A DNA stretch of 64,000 nt from Micrasema longulum (lineage: Eukaryota; Arthropoda; Insecta; Trichoptera; Brachycentridae), in the NCBI GenBank assembly GCA_022494885.1, contig JAGVSM010001407.1:62001-126000 (forward strand). The letters run 5' to 3'. Under the pieces are notes generated by a model. The model ran no database searches. It had not been told where the DNA came from and was given only the letters and a program-made list of their open reading frames with translations. A program made the position numbers and the translations under genes. Positions 47,641-57,010 of the stretch are shown here, in pieces (position 1 is the stretch's first letter; each line of letters begins with the position of its first letter).

Positions 47641-47960
47641 TAAACTCACTCAGTATCGCGCGGTGTAGACGCCATCTTCTCGGTCGCTCGCGGGTTCCAG
47701 CGGAAAATGTACTCGGCGCGAAGGAAGTCCAGCGGCCGACACGGCGCGGGCTCGACGGCGGGCACGATCAGGTTTCCTGAATATTCGTCCAGCGGGCTGA
47801 CAACACAACACTAGACCTTGGCGCTACCCTCCCGCGGCGTCCCGTGGCGCGGACTAACTCGGCCGCTGTCGGCACGCGTGTGGCGTGTGGCGAGTGGCGA
47901 GTGGCGAGTGGCGAGTGGCGTGAGAAGAGAAAACTCGACTCGGAATCGAGATGTTGCCGC
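47640..47960. other. GC-rich island with GTGGCGA minisatellite
   Basis: About 320 bp of CpG-rich DNA containing the candidate minus-strand exon (47650-47796). At 47878-47924 there is a tandem of about five GTGGCGA-type units, some with a T. The contrast with the flanking sequence suggests selection or a recently active CpG-rich promoter/gene region rather than a transposon. Confidence 0.5.
47650..47796 (-). CDS. Candidate internal coding exon, product not recognised
   Basis: A 147-bp stretch on the minus strand with a plausible acceptor (ttgtgttgtcag before 47796) and a strong donor (A|GTGAGT at 47649). It is open in one frame throughout and includes PCRPLDFLRAEYIFRWNP. Codons end mostly in G or C (CTG, GTG, GCC, CCG, GAG, AAG), unlike the AT-rich surroundings, which is what selection on a protein would give. 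It would enter with one base completing a codon and leave in phase 2. I do not recognise the protein. The CpG-rich block near 49200 could be the promoter of the same minus-strand gene. The same DNA has short open frames on the + strand, but their codon use looks worse. It could also be a GC-rich 5' UTR or promoter. Confidence 0.42.
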   Translation of the reverse strand, partial: PAGRIFRKPDRARRRARAVSAAGLPSRRVHFPLEPASDREDGVYTARY

Positions 47961-48094
47961 ATCGACACCATAATTCTTTTTTTTTAAATTTTATGTGATG
48001 AAAGTTACACTCTGTTTATAGCATTTAAACTTTTATGAGGACTAAATTTTTGTGGTAAGGATGGATTTCACTCCCTATTAAGAACTTAATTTAT

Positions 48095-48725
48095 TGCAAC
48101 ACAGGAAAAAACATTTTTAAGATAGAAATATGAAAGCATAGACATGTTCAGTGCTTATGTCCGATTGGTTTGAGTGAGCACTATACACACTATAACATTC
48201 ATCATTCTGCTTATTTTTAAATATCCAAATTTCCTCAACTTTTCCATCTGTTGACTTTTGTCACATTCAAACCAGCCAATGACAGGGCATAAACCCTGTG
48301 AATACTTAGACTTCTATATTCAGTTTAATTCAGTTCAGTACCGAACAAATCGGCGTTTATTGTATATCTGTTTGCAAAACAGTAAAGAAACTAAAAAATG
48401 TACAAATAATCAAAGTTAAAGTAAAACCAAGTAAAAATTAAGTAAAATTAAAGTATAAGCAAACATATTAGACCCTGTCAATTCTCACTAGGTATAGTTA
48501 TTATTTGTCCTAGGGTAGAGAGCAATTTTTTAGAGATGTCTTAAGATCATTAATACAAAGTTAAATAATAAATATATGAAAATATGATAATCTTACAAAA
48601 AATTATGGAACTCAAAATTCAAAACTGTCGTATATGTAACTGTAAAAATATATGAAAATGAAAAAATAAGTGAAACTGAAAAAACTTCTCTTCTCAAAAA
48701 TGTTTTCCCTCTCAGTTGCTATCAA
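48095..48725. mobile_element. Family D copy split by family E
   Basis: 48095-48325 has both arms (GCTTATGTCCGATTGGTTTG, ACATTCATCATTCTGCTTAT, CAAACCAGCCAATGACAGGG, ACTTAGACTTCTATATTC). The expected continuation TTCTCAAAAATGTTTTCCCT occurs only after about 360 bp, at 48690. The intervening 48326-48690 is family E. Confidence 0.65.
48326..48690. repeat. Family E repeat, nested in family D
   Basis: TTCAGTTCAGTACCGAACAA, CTGTTTGCAAAACAGTAAAG, AGCAAACATATTAGACCCTG, TCTCACTAGGTATAG, AATATGATAATCTTACAAAA. The same order of motifs is at 59175-59545. No coding frame. The class is not recognised; probably a non-autonomous or 5'-truncated element. Confidence 0.65.
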
Positions 48726-49164
48726 TGTAGCTTTTAATCATATTAATAAATTATGTTTAAAACAAGTTGTTTTATTTTATAAATTTATTAGCATGCAGAA
48801 AAAAAGGCGTCTTAAATTTTAATTTTACATTTTACATCAGGTACTTTATAAGCTATCTAATGTGCTTGTTATGTACCGTACAAAAAATCAACTCTAGTGT
48901 TAACCCGCACTTGATTTTGGCTAATGTTTTATTCAAGTATCAAGATATTCTGTTATGCTTCATTAAAAATATATTAACGTGAGTCTTGTTTACGAAGAAA
49001 AACTCCAAAATAATTCAATTAAATTTAATAAATATTTAGTTTGGATTCCATGAAAACGAGATTTTTGGCGTGGATTATTCAAATTTGAAAAGTAATTAGG
49101 TTTTATTCAAAACTAATTAATTTTACTATTTTATTTTATTGTAATAAACATTAGACCTGGTAGC

Positions 49165-49330
49165 ACTAATTTAGTGGGAGCGGTCGTGTAGAAACCGACC
49201 GCGCATGCGCAACTACCCCCCCGCGCCTGCGGCCGCCATTGCGCCATTTTCCGCTTTTCCATAATCTTAAAACGAGCATCCCTTATTTCGAAAGAGTCCG
49301 ACACCACCGCAAAAAGAGACCTTCTTTCAG
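49165..49330. promoter_or_regulatory. CpG-rich block with NRF1-type palindrome, candidate promoter
   Basis: GC-rich island in AT-rich DNA. It contains the perfect palindrome GCGCATGCGC at 49201-49210, the known recognition core of NRF1 / Drosophila ewg, which sits near transcription starts. A GCCGCCATTGCGCCATTTTCC stretch follows, similar to YY1/pho-type sites. A short hairpin, gcggtcg...cgaccgc, lies just before it at about 49178-49200. Direction is unknown. The candidate minus-strand exon at 47650-47796 is about 1.4 kb away and would fit a leftward gene. A + strand ATG at 49470 followed by 35 codons is too weak to call. Confidence 0.35.
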
Positions 49331-49599
49331 CATCTCTTCTCGTACATAAAACAACATCTTCGTCCTTTTGGGGTTGAAATTTTATTTCGTTTGCGGAATT
49401 TATAAACTGCGGATCTTATTACTTTATGGCGGGAGAGTAGCACGTCTTGACGTTTGTTTTGGCGCCAGAATGAGAAGGACGGCTCGCCTCCTACTGTCGG
49501 CAGTCTCCGGAAAATTTCGTCAATTTCCGGAGACTTTTAGAATTACACACGTGTTTAAAATTCCCAATCGGAAACTTGATTGAAATAACTATTTAATTG

Positions 49600-50560
49600 A
49601 ATTTATGACTTTTTATTTTAAGAGGAAGGAGTATTTCAAAAATTAGTTTGCTTTTACAAGACACGAGTATCTGTTAAAATATACAGTTATAAATTTGATT
49701 ATTATTTCAAACCTATTTTTAAACAAAAATCGATATATTTGACCGATTTTCAACCCAAAATCCCGACTAAATGAAAATGACATAAAAACGATATCGTTAT
49801 TTTGAAAATTGAAAGTAGAATGATCAGTACAACTGAGATTTACCAAGAAATATAATATTTAATACAATGGAAAAATAAGCCGAATATTTTCTTCTCGTAT
49901 AATTTCATGGAACAGTTGCATACGATCACCATTTAGAACATTACAATTATTTATACATTATTAAGTTAATTCAGAACATAATATTTGAAAAAATTACATT
50001 TAAAATGCCGGCCAACAAAGAGCGCTGTCAAAACGTTATAAAACAAGAACACAAAAGAGATCGTTCACTTTTTACGCCGACAGTCTCCAAACGAATACGT
50101 GCCTTTTAATCTCTAAAGCCCTTGATTATAAGTTATTCTTACTAAAGTACAATTAGTCAAGAATAAATCACATTTAAGTAATCTTCAATGCGTATCATTT
50201 AATAATCATGTCATACATTAATCTAAACAACTGTAATTAAATCTAATCAAATCGGGATAATCGTTCAACGGATCAGATCGTAACGGAAAAATAATATTTT
50301 AAAGATTTTTATTTCTGATATTTTTTGTACAATTTTCAAATTTGGAGACCCTATTTTTCACCTCATTAATAATCTTATATTTTTATCTTTTATTTTATGT
50401 GTGTGGCATTGTTGGTTAAATTTTATTTCATTTAACCTTTTAATCGTTTTATGAATTAAAAACATTTCAAACTTTTTCTAGTAATGATGATTCCTAATAA
50501 GCCATTGAATTGACGTTAAACGATTGTTTTCGAGTTGACAGTATTTCTCTTTCTGAAAAA
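49600..50560. other. No gene or repeat recognised
   Basis: AT-rich. GACAGTCTCCAAACG near 50080 echoes GGCAGTCTCCGG at 49499, where a 12-bp inverted repeat (AGTCTCCGGAAA / TTTCCGGAGACT, 49504-49536) occurs. No further support. Confidence 0.4.
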
Positions 50561-50564
50561 ATAC

Positions 50565-50740
50565 ATCATTATCATTCCATGTCCACTCCCTAGTTGGAGC
50601 ATATTGTTACACAAAGAGCCTTGATGCATCTCTATCGGTTGCCAACTCCTTTTGCGTCCTCCCAAGTCAGGTTCTCGTCTCGAAGTTCTGACAAAAACTG
50701 ACGACGAACAGTCAGCAGTGGACGTCCAGGACGAAAAAAA
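50565..50740 (-). mobile_element. Second short 3' fragment of the RTE-like LINE
   Basis: The minus strand matches the 3' end of the fragment at 3871-4415: a shared GGC..CTT.GTG stretch, the ATATGCTCC...GGGAGTGGACATGG hairpin region (50586-50599) and a GGAATGATAATGATG terminus. Only about 175 bp remain, with broken coding frames. Confidence 0.6.
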
Positions 50741-50862
50741 AATTAATTTTGACTAAAAACTCCAGATTATAAATTGAAAAAAATATAATGTTCTGCTGGA
50801 AATACCTACATGGAATTTATTATGGGAACAACCCATTAATATATATATATATATATATTTTT

Positions 50863-51053
50863 TTTTATAAAATAAATATTTGGGTTTTTATGATTTACCC
50901 AAATATTTAATTTTAAGGGCCATTTTCAACGAGTTGTAAATAACTCACTATTAGAAAATGGAAATAAAGTTGGAGTAGAGTGGGATTCGAACCACGGACC
51001 ATTGGTCCGTGAGTCCGAGACACTAGCCACAGGACCACAACCCGATTCAAAAT
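50863..51053 (-). mobile_element. tRNA-derived SINE (type C), minus strand
   Basis: The + strand reads GGCCATTTTCAACGAGTTGT, AAATAACTCACTATTAG, AAAATGG, then GTGGGATTCGAACCACGGAC (box B complement) and CTAGCCACAGGACCACAACC (box A side). Shares the whole layout with 53485-53640 and, inverted, with 30300-30450. Confidence 0.68.
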
Positions 51054-51664
51054 TATTAAATTATTAACAATAAATAAGAAATAGTTAAAAAAAGTGTTTT
51101 CTTATAAGCTGTAAAAATCAAAACATTTAATAGGGAAATATCACATACTACAAATACGGTTAAAATATATGAAATGGATTTAGAATAATTCATTGTATTT
51201 TCAAAATCAATATGGATATTGTGGAGAAATGTTATCATATATACATTTTAAAACGAAAATTTTAAAAAATACGTCACTAGAAAAACGCGACATGTTTGGC
51301 CTTGATAGTTGTGACGTCAAGATTCGTGACAACGTTCTAAATAAATTTGAATGGTCAGGAACGAATAAACATGAATCATGACGTATTAGGGGCGTGGCCA
51401 ATGGATTGACCGTTTTTACAGGAATTCAAAATTACAAAATTTAAAATAATTTTTTATGCTAGTAATTAAAACAGCAAAAAAATATTTTTTTTACTGGACA
51501 GTATTTCAGACTTCAATTACTTCAAAAATGTTTTTAAAAAAGTCTTATTTCTCTATTGTACGTAGAAGTTTCTCGAAAATGCGTGAAAAAAAAACGTTGT
51601 GATAAAAATTAATTACTTTAAAAAGTCATCGCTTCTGGTCAATGGCTGTTAAGAATAGCTGTTA

Positions 51665-52125
51665 TGATAGCTAACTAACTAACCATCACGCCATTTCCCC
51701 AGAGGGGTAGGCAGAGAGGATAGAACGCCACACCACTCTGTCCTGGCACACTTCCTTTGCTTCCTTCACATTCATACATCTTCTCATGCACGCACGTCGA
51801 TTATTCCGACTTTTCACATGACCACTTTCAAGAATTTGTTGTACTTGATCATGCCATGTCTTTCTCGGCCTTCCTCGACTTCTACAACCAGACACATTCG
51901 CATTATAAATCTTTTTAGCCGTTCTTTCATCATTCATTCGCTCCATATGACCGAACCATCGCAAAAGACCTTTCTTAATTTTGTCGATAATGCTTAACCC
52001 AGCCTTGCATTCTGCTCTAATTTCGACATTAGGGCACCTATCATACATTGTTTTTCCGCACATTCGCCTGAGGGATCGCATTTCAACAGCATTCAGTCTA
52101 CTTTCGTCCCTTTTTATTTCCAGTT
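51665..52125 (-). mobile_element. RTE-like LINE 3' end with TTAG tail
   Basis: The minus strand carries an open 131-codon frame (52081 to 51686) and in-frame homology to about 52123: LRRMCGKTMYDRC, KGLLRWFGHMERM, GCRSRGRPRKTWHDQVQQIL and RRCMNVKEAKEVCQDRVVW, the C-terminus of a LINE ORF2. The element ends GGGGAAATGGCGTGATGG followed by TTAGTTAGTTAG. It is 5'-truncated near 52128. This is the best-preserved copy of a family also seen at 9215-9330 and 28975-29290. Confidence 0.8.
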
Positions 52126-52254
52126 ATTAATGTTTTCATACGAACGGGGTTCTCTTTTTAAATGTCAGCTCAACTCTCTGACGACTCACGGACAGAGTAA
52201 TTTAAAAAATACAAAACATTAAAAAAGTGTGGCGATGATAATGTAATAGTATAT

Positions 52255-52450
52255 TAACTTCTTCTTCCTTGTCTCTTCCCAGTGCAGCTGGAGTCGACCC
52301 TTCTGGTACGCAGTCTCCAATTCTTCCTGTCTTGTGTCATCTCCCTGGTCAGCTACTCCCTCCTCAGGTCCCTCTCAATATTGGTCTACCGGGTGGCTTG
52401 TGGAAGACATCGACCTCTCGCTTGTGTGAGGATATCCGAGGCAAGTCTGA
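52255..52450 (-). mobile_element. RTE-like LINE 3' fragment (third type)
   Basis: Read on the minus strand, a decayed frame gives LTREMTQDRKNWRLRTRRVD followed by CTGKRQGRRR, which matches the extreme C-terminus of RTE-type reverse transcriptases. It ends with a CCAGCTGCACTGG hairpin (52279-52291) and a GAAGAAGAAG tail. A 20-plus base piece of the same family (CTACCGGGTGGCTTGTGG) recurs in opposite orientation near 52896-52923. Confidence 0.55.
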
Positions 52451-52544
52451 CTACGTGATCGTCATTCTGTATATTAACGTGTTCGTACCATTGGAGTCTA
52501 GTTTCTTTTAGTTTCTTCGGAATAGGCACGTGCTTCTACTTTCC

Positions 52545-52625
52545 ATTATGTTGTATCCCAACTCAAGACAGGGCCCTTGGCCTCAAAGAGTTTGGGATCC
52601 GTTATTATTATATTTTTTTGTAATA
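52545..52625 (+). repeat. Retroposon 3' hairpin tail, relative of 6090-6206
   Basis: ATCCCAACTCAAGACAGGGC...GAGTTTGGGAT forms the same imperfect stem as the copy near 6100, followed by TTATTATTATAT. Probably the 3' end of a 5'-truncated LINE on the + strand, lying tail to tail with the minus-strand LINE at 52255-52450. Confidence 0.4.
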
Positions 52626-53484
52626 TGGATGTATTTGTATGAAAAAAAAATTTAAAACAAAATATATAAATAAATACAAACTAATACCACTTTCAGACAA
52701 AGGGATTTTGAGTATTAAGCAATTAAAATCTATAACCTACTTCCACTGTCTAATTCCAAATAAGCTATACACTTTTGGAGTGGTTGATTCAATATTGGTT
52801 TGGGCGAATGAGACAATCCATTTTACTTCTACCTAGCTCCACTATCCATTTTTTATAGCCTTTTTGAACATTTTCTCATTTTTAATTGTTTTAATAGACC
52901 ACAAGCCACCCGGTAGGCCGCACAGCACAGAGATGCAATTTTGGTATTTTGGTGCTGGACATAATAGTTTAATAATTATTTTGTGGTAGAGTAGGAATAC
53001 AAAATTAAATCTAGAATTTAATTCAAACATTACATCAATATAATGTTGATTTGTTATGAGAAAAAAGTTTATAATCTACTACATACAATGATTTTTCAGG
53101 TTCAAATAATGACCAATCAATTTTCGTTGAAAAGCCATGTTTTTTAACAAGATATTATTTATTTTGATTTCATTGCATTTTAGTCAAATAAAATATAATT
53201 CCACAAAATACTTCGCAGTTTTTTATTGTAGTACTCGTATTATGGTGAAGTTGGTTAATTTGTTATTACAATTTATTACTAGATATGTATTTAGTTTGTC
53301 TTTAATTTTTTAAAGGCAGTGTATATTATCATGTACCAATTGCTTATATATTAATTGCTTCCCTAATCAAAAACCCCACCGCACGCCCCTGCTGCATATG
53401 TATATTCAGTGAGTCTGTGTTACCATCGGAAATGCAAGGCATATACTCCGTTTTTGTCCTACTTGCCAATCGCTAGTGGAGTTT

Positions 53485-53640
53485 TTTTTAAAATAAATAT
53501 TAGCGTTCTTAGAATTTACCCAAATATTTCAATTTTGCTGGCCATTTTAAACGAGTTGTAAATAACTCACGATAAGAAAATGGAAATTAAGTTGGGGTAG
53601 AGTGGGGTTCGAACCTCGGACCTAGCCACGGGACCACAAC
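53485..53640 (-). mobile_element. tRNA-derived SINE (type C), minus strand, second copy
   Basis: AACGAGTTGTAAATAACTCA, GGGTAGAGTGGGGTTCGAAC and CCTAGCCACGGGACCACAAC parallel the 50863 copy, with a deletion in the tRNA-like head. Directly followed by family D at 53640. Confidence 0.66.
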
Positions 53641-53644
53641 TTTT

Positions 53645-53995
53645 TGCAACAACAACAACTTGCCTATGTTTGAACATCCATATTTCTTCAATTCTTCCAT
53701 TTGTTGATTTTAGTGAACTTAAAGAGCTGAAACCTTTATTGTTATAAAATCAATAAATGGAAGAATTGAAGAAATATGGATGTTCAAACATAGGCAAAAT
53801 GGTGAATGTTACACAGTGTTACACCACTTAAACCAGCCATTGACAGGTCATAAACCCTGTAAATGCCTAGACTTCCATATGCCCTTCTTTAAGGTATTCT
53901 CCATCCCTGTTGTAATTTGTTAAACTTAACAACTTCCGAGGGGGTGAAATCCACTATTTTCTCTACAAACATTTGGACTTACTCAAATATTGTAA
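53645..53995. mobile_element. Family D foldback element, inner stem and right outer end
   Basis: TTTGAACATCCATATTTCTT, AATTCTTCCATTTGTTGATT, then the inverted GGAAGAATTGAAGAAATATG, TGGTGAATGTTACACAGTGT, AAACCAGCCATTGACAGGTC, CTCCATCCCTGTTGTAATTT and the outer CTACAAACATTTGGACTTAC. Shows that the family's outer end is the CAAACATTTGGAC motif. Confidence 0.65.
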
Positions 53996-54459
53996 CTTAT
54001 TGTAACTTAACTTAAAGCCGACCTTGAGATAAGAAATAACAAATATGTTTAACTAATAAATACTTTTTTTGTTGGGGGTTCTTGTTCCGAAGATATAACA
54101 TATAAATACATCTAGGTATCCATTAGCCGCATTAATTGAACAGGATTTAAATGATACGAGGTACTCTAGAAGTTATCTTTCGCATGATATATTTTCGGAT
54201 TTCCCAATCCGTCTAATCTAAAAATTGGAAAGATAAAGTAAACCCGCAGTCGTACGGTTTGAATTTTTAATATAGACACATTTATTGCAGTGGATCATAA
54301 ACATATTATATTATTTATCCAAACATGTTTTCTAGTCGAAAAAGTCACCCAGTGTTTTCCACATTTTTCAAAGAAAGAGTTGAACCATAGATTATGGAAT
54401 AAGCGCAATTAATAAATTACCAAATCATTCTAAATATTTAATATAATTTTATACTAGTT

Positions 54460-54511
54460 ATGGAACTCTTTAGCAAACGGATTACATGCGTGTTGTTAAT
54501 ATTTATTTTCG
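54460..54511 (+). CDS. Trypsin-like serine protease, exon 1 (signal peptide)
   Basis: First coding exon of a secreted serine protease. The ATG at 54460 opens 17 codons giving a short basic start (residues MELFSKR) and a hydrophobic run (CVLLIFIF), the form of a signal peptide. The exon ends in G followed by a strong donor, gtaagt, at 54512, leaving phase 1. Joined to the exon at 58821 this makes a Gly codon and the frame runs on without a stop into the protease. The start is chosen because it is the first Met before a hydrophobic segment and because the phase matches exon 2. I see no convincing TATA box upstream. Intron 1 is about 4.3 kb and contains repeats and transposons. The exon is short and identified by phase and character only, so transcript evidence would settle it. 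Confidence 0.65.
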
Positions 54512-54669
54512 GTAAGTGATATTCTATTTGAATTTTTTTTATTATTTTATTGAGTAAATTTATCCGTAAATATAAAATGTTTAAAAATGGGAGCAATCAA
54601 ATTTTGTTCGTGGAAGATTTTTTTTACTTCCAGGAATTCAGAACAACGTGTATTTATTATGTTTAGTTC

Positions 54670-54752
54670 CATTATTATTATATATTTTGGATAATTCATA
54701 TAGCGCCGTTTTTGTGAAAATCACCTCAAGGGCGCTGTACAATAAATTAATA
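54670..54752. repeat. TATAGCGCC...GGGCGCTGTACAA retroposon-tail motif, copy 1
   Basis: Preceded by a TTATTA microsatellite; CATATAGCGCC and CAAGGGCGCTGTACAAT are complementary around AGCGCC/GGCGCT. Copy 2 is at 55445-55525. Confidence 0.5.
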
Positions 54753-54754
54753 TC

Positions 54755-55145
54755 CCACCACGTCTTGTAGCTACAGAGCGCATGGACGGTTGGGATTCTT
54801 GTTCCTCGTCTTCTAATTTGATATACAGGATCTAGATTACAGCACGTCTTGCAGCTACAGAGCGCATAGACGATAAGAAATCTAGCCCCTATTTACATTT
54901 TTTATTTGACAATAAAGTTTAGAGATTTAGTGATATTTAAAAAAAATAAAAATAAAAATAAAAAACAAATTTATAAAAATAGAAGTTAGATTACAACAAG
55001 TCTTCCAGCTCCTGAGCTCATGGACGGTTGGAATTCTAGACCTCATTTACTAAATTTGAATATTTGATAGTTGATAATATTTACCTATTGAAGCTAGATT
55101 ACTAATCGTCTTGCAGCTACAAAGTGCATGGACGAGTAAAATTCT
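54755..55145 (+). repeat. Four spaced direct repeats of a 50-bp unit in protease intron 1
   Basis: Units near 54757, 54832, 54990 and 55100 share CACGTCTTGCAGCTACAGAG then CGCATGGACG, often with GTTGGGATTCT or AGATTACA. Copies one and two are close together; three and four are more diverged and spaced by AT-rich DNA. Confidence 0.6.
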
Positions 55146-55269
55146 GGCAACTTAAAATTATCAATAAATTTACAAAAACAAACATTGAGCATAATTGTAA
55201 ATTTGTGAAGTGTTCTTGCTAAAAAGTAAACAATAAAAAACTAAACAGATAAAGCACTTCAACACTATG

Positions 55270-55530
55270 AATATACAGATAAAAATTTCCGAAGGGTAGC
55301 TTTCGTAGATTTTGGGTAGTCACTAGTCACTGTCGCAGTGTCGCAAAAGTGCAAACACATGTTGTTTGCTAAATTCCTAGAAGATGGTCCGGTCCACGTA
55401 TAGTTGCCGGAGGGGGTCAAGAAGCCTATTGATCCAACGACTTCGTATATTATTATTATTATAGATAAATAATAGAGCGCCATTTTTTAAATATAATACC
55501 CCAAGGGCGTTTTACAAAGTGATTATAAAG
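55270..55530. repeat. TATAGCGCC motif copy 2 with LINE-like upstream sequence
   Basis: ATTATTATTATTATAGATAA then ATAGAGCGCCATTTTTTAAA and CAAGGGCGTTTTACAA. The + strand just upstream reads as a decayed frame ending KKPIDPTTSYIIIII, the form of a retroposon end with its codons running into the microsatellite. Confidence 0.4.
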
Positions 55531-56343
55531 ATAAATAAGTTTTTTTTTTTTTTCTATTGACGCCCATGGGGCTTTTACATTATACATACTTTATAATAAG
55601 AAAAAGTTACACATTAAACATAATTAACATTTTATCAAATATAAAAATTTAAAAAAAATATTTTTTAAATTTAAAAATAAAGTTACATAGTTAACATAAT
55701 ACACTATTAAGACATAATAATACATACATTATATTATGTTTATAATATGAGTCATAGTAGGATTAAAATAAAACATAATTATTATTATTTTTATTTATTT
55801 TTTACACCGGTAAACTAAACTTTAAAGTGAAGTTATCCAAAATGTTGAAAACTGAAAAGTGTTTTATAAACTAAAAATATAAAACATAACACGGGCTAAC
55901 TTTTAAGCATACATAAATACGATCGAAAATTGAAGCTTTTGAATTTGTGATTTAATTAAAATAATTTGTTTTGTTAACACATGCTATGGATTTGTTCAAA
56001 TGATTTAGATAACAAGTGGAGAAAAAAATATGTACCAATTATGTGAATTAATTGAACAAAAAAAAAAAAAGTATTATATCAATCAATGTGAAGACTGAAC
56101 GGAAGAAACATGCTTAATCAATAATGTCTTCTATTTTCTTTTCTTCCTTTCACCTTTCTTACTGAATAATCATGTTTCTTCCGCCTAATCCAAAACTTTT
56201 TGACCACTTTGTCGATGACTGATAAGTATTGACTAATACTACGGTTTGTTAAGTTTTTTTTAGATGAGTGCGTAATTACAAAATATCATATTTTATAGAT
56301 TGAGTTTTTCTACTGACATTTCTTGATGGAACTGCCTTTAAAT

Positions 56344-56567
56344 TCATCATCATCGTTCCGCGTCGTATCTTGATCATTTTTATTACATGAAGGTAAGATG
56401 ATCAGTCCTACGTTACAGGGGCCAGTCCAGGGACTATGAAATATTTTAGTGTAAAAACACTTTTTTAAATCAATATTTCATGTCAGCCGTGCCGGCAATT
56501 GAACCCGAGACCTCTAGGCTAGAGACATGGTAGGCAAACGCGCTGACCGCTACATGACGAGGCCGAC
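56344..56567 (-). mobile_element. tRNA-derived SINE (type A) in protease intron 1
   Basis: The minus strand reads GTCGGCCTCGTCATGTAGCG, GTCAGCGCGTTTGCCTACCA, box B GGGTTCAATTGCC, then body to TGATCAAGATACGACG. The 3' hairpin is deleted but the ATGATGATG tail is kept at 56344. Lies in the intron in antisense orientation. Confidence 0.78.
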
Positions 56568-56609
56568 AAAATGATGATAGTAAAAATTATAATGATAAAA
56601 ATACGTATA

Positions 56610-56981
56610 CAGGGTGTTCTTTAAACCCTGTGACATCCGAATCCACGATGATCAGTATGAGCAAGAAGACATATTGGCACATTAAAATAAATTTTTAGAA
56701 TGACTAAAATCTTAAAAAATCAAATATTTAAAAAATCAAATAGTTGCTTACTTCTGCAGGGGAGAAAAGAGGAGGGAAGAGGGGAAGTCTGATACACCGT
56801 CAACCGCACGGCCACGCCCCCCTCGCTTCTCCCCTGCAGAAGTAAGCAACCATTTGTTTTTTTTAATATTTTTTTTTTGAATTTTCTTCGTTCTAAATAT
56901 ATTTTTTAATATACTTATACGTTTTCTTGCCCATACTGATCATCGTGGTTTCGGATGTTACGGGGTTTAAAGAACACCCTG
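56610..56981. mobile_element. Mariner-like MITE, 372 bp, TA flanked
   Basis: Ends CAGGGTGTTCTTTAAACCCT / AGGGTTTAAAGAACACCCTG-type inverted repeats of about 60 bp (to CTTGCCCATACTGATCATCG), flanked by TA on both sides (56608-56609 and 56982-56983), as for Tc1/mariner insertions. A second inner inverted repeat (GTTGCTTACTTCTGCAGGGG / CCCCTGCAGAAGTAAGCAAC) surrounds a GC-rich centre. The element is thus nearly palindromic. Non-autonomous; in intron 1. Confidence 0.8.
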
Positions 56982-57010
56982 TATAGTTTTATTCTAATTT
57001 TATTAATAAG

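Noticed and set aside
52269..52511. 80-codon + strand frame rich in Pro and Leu
   Set aside because: It is the antisense of the RTE-like LINE 3' fragment at 52255-52450.
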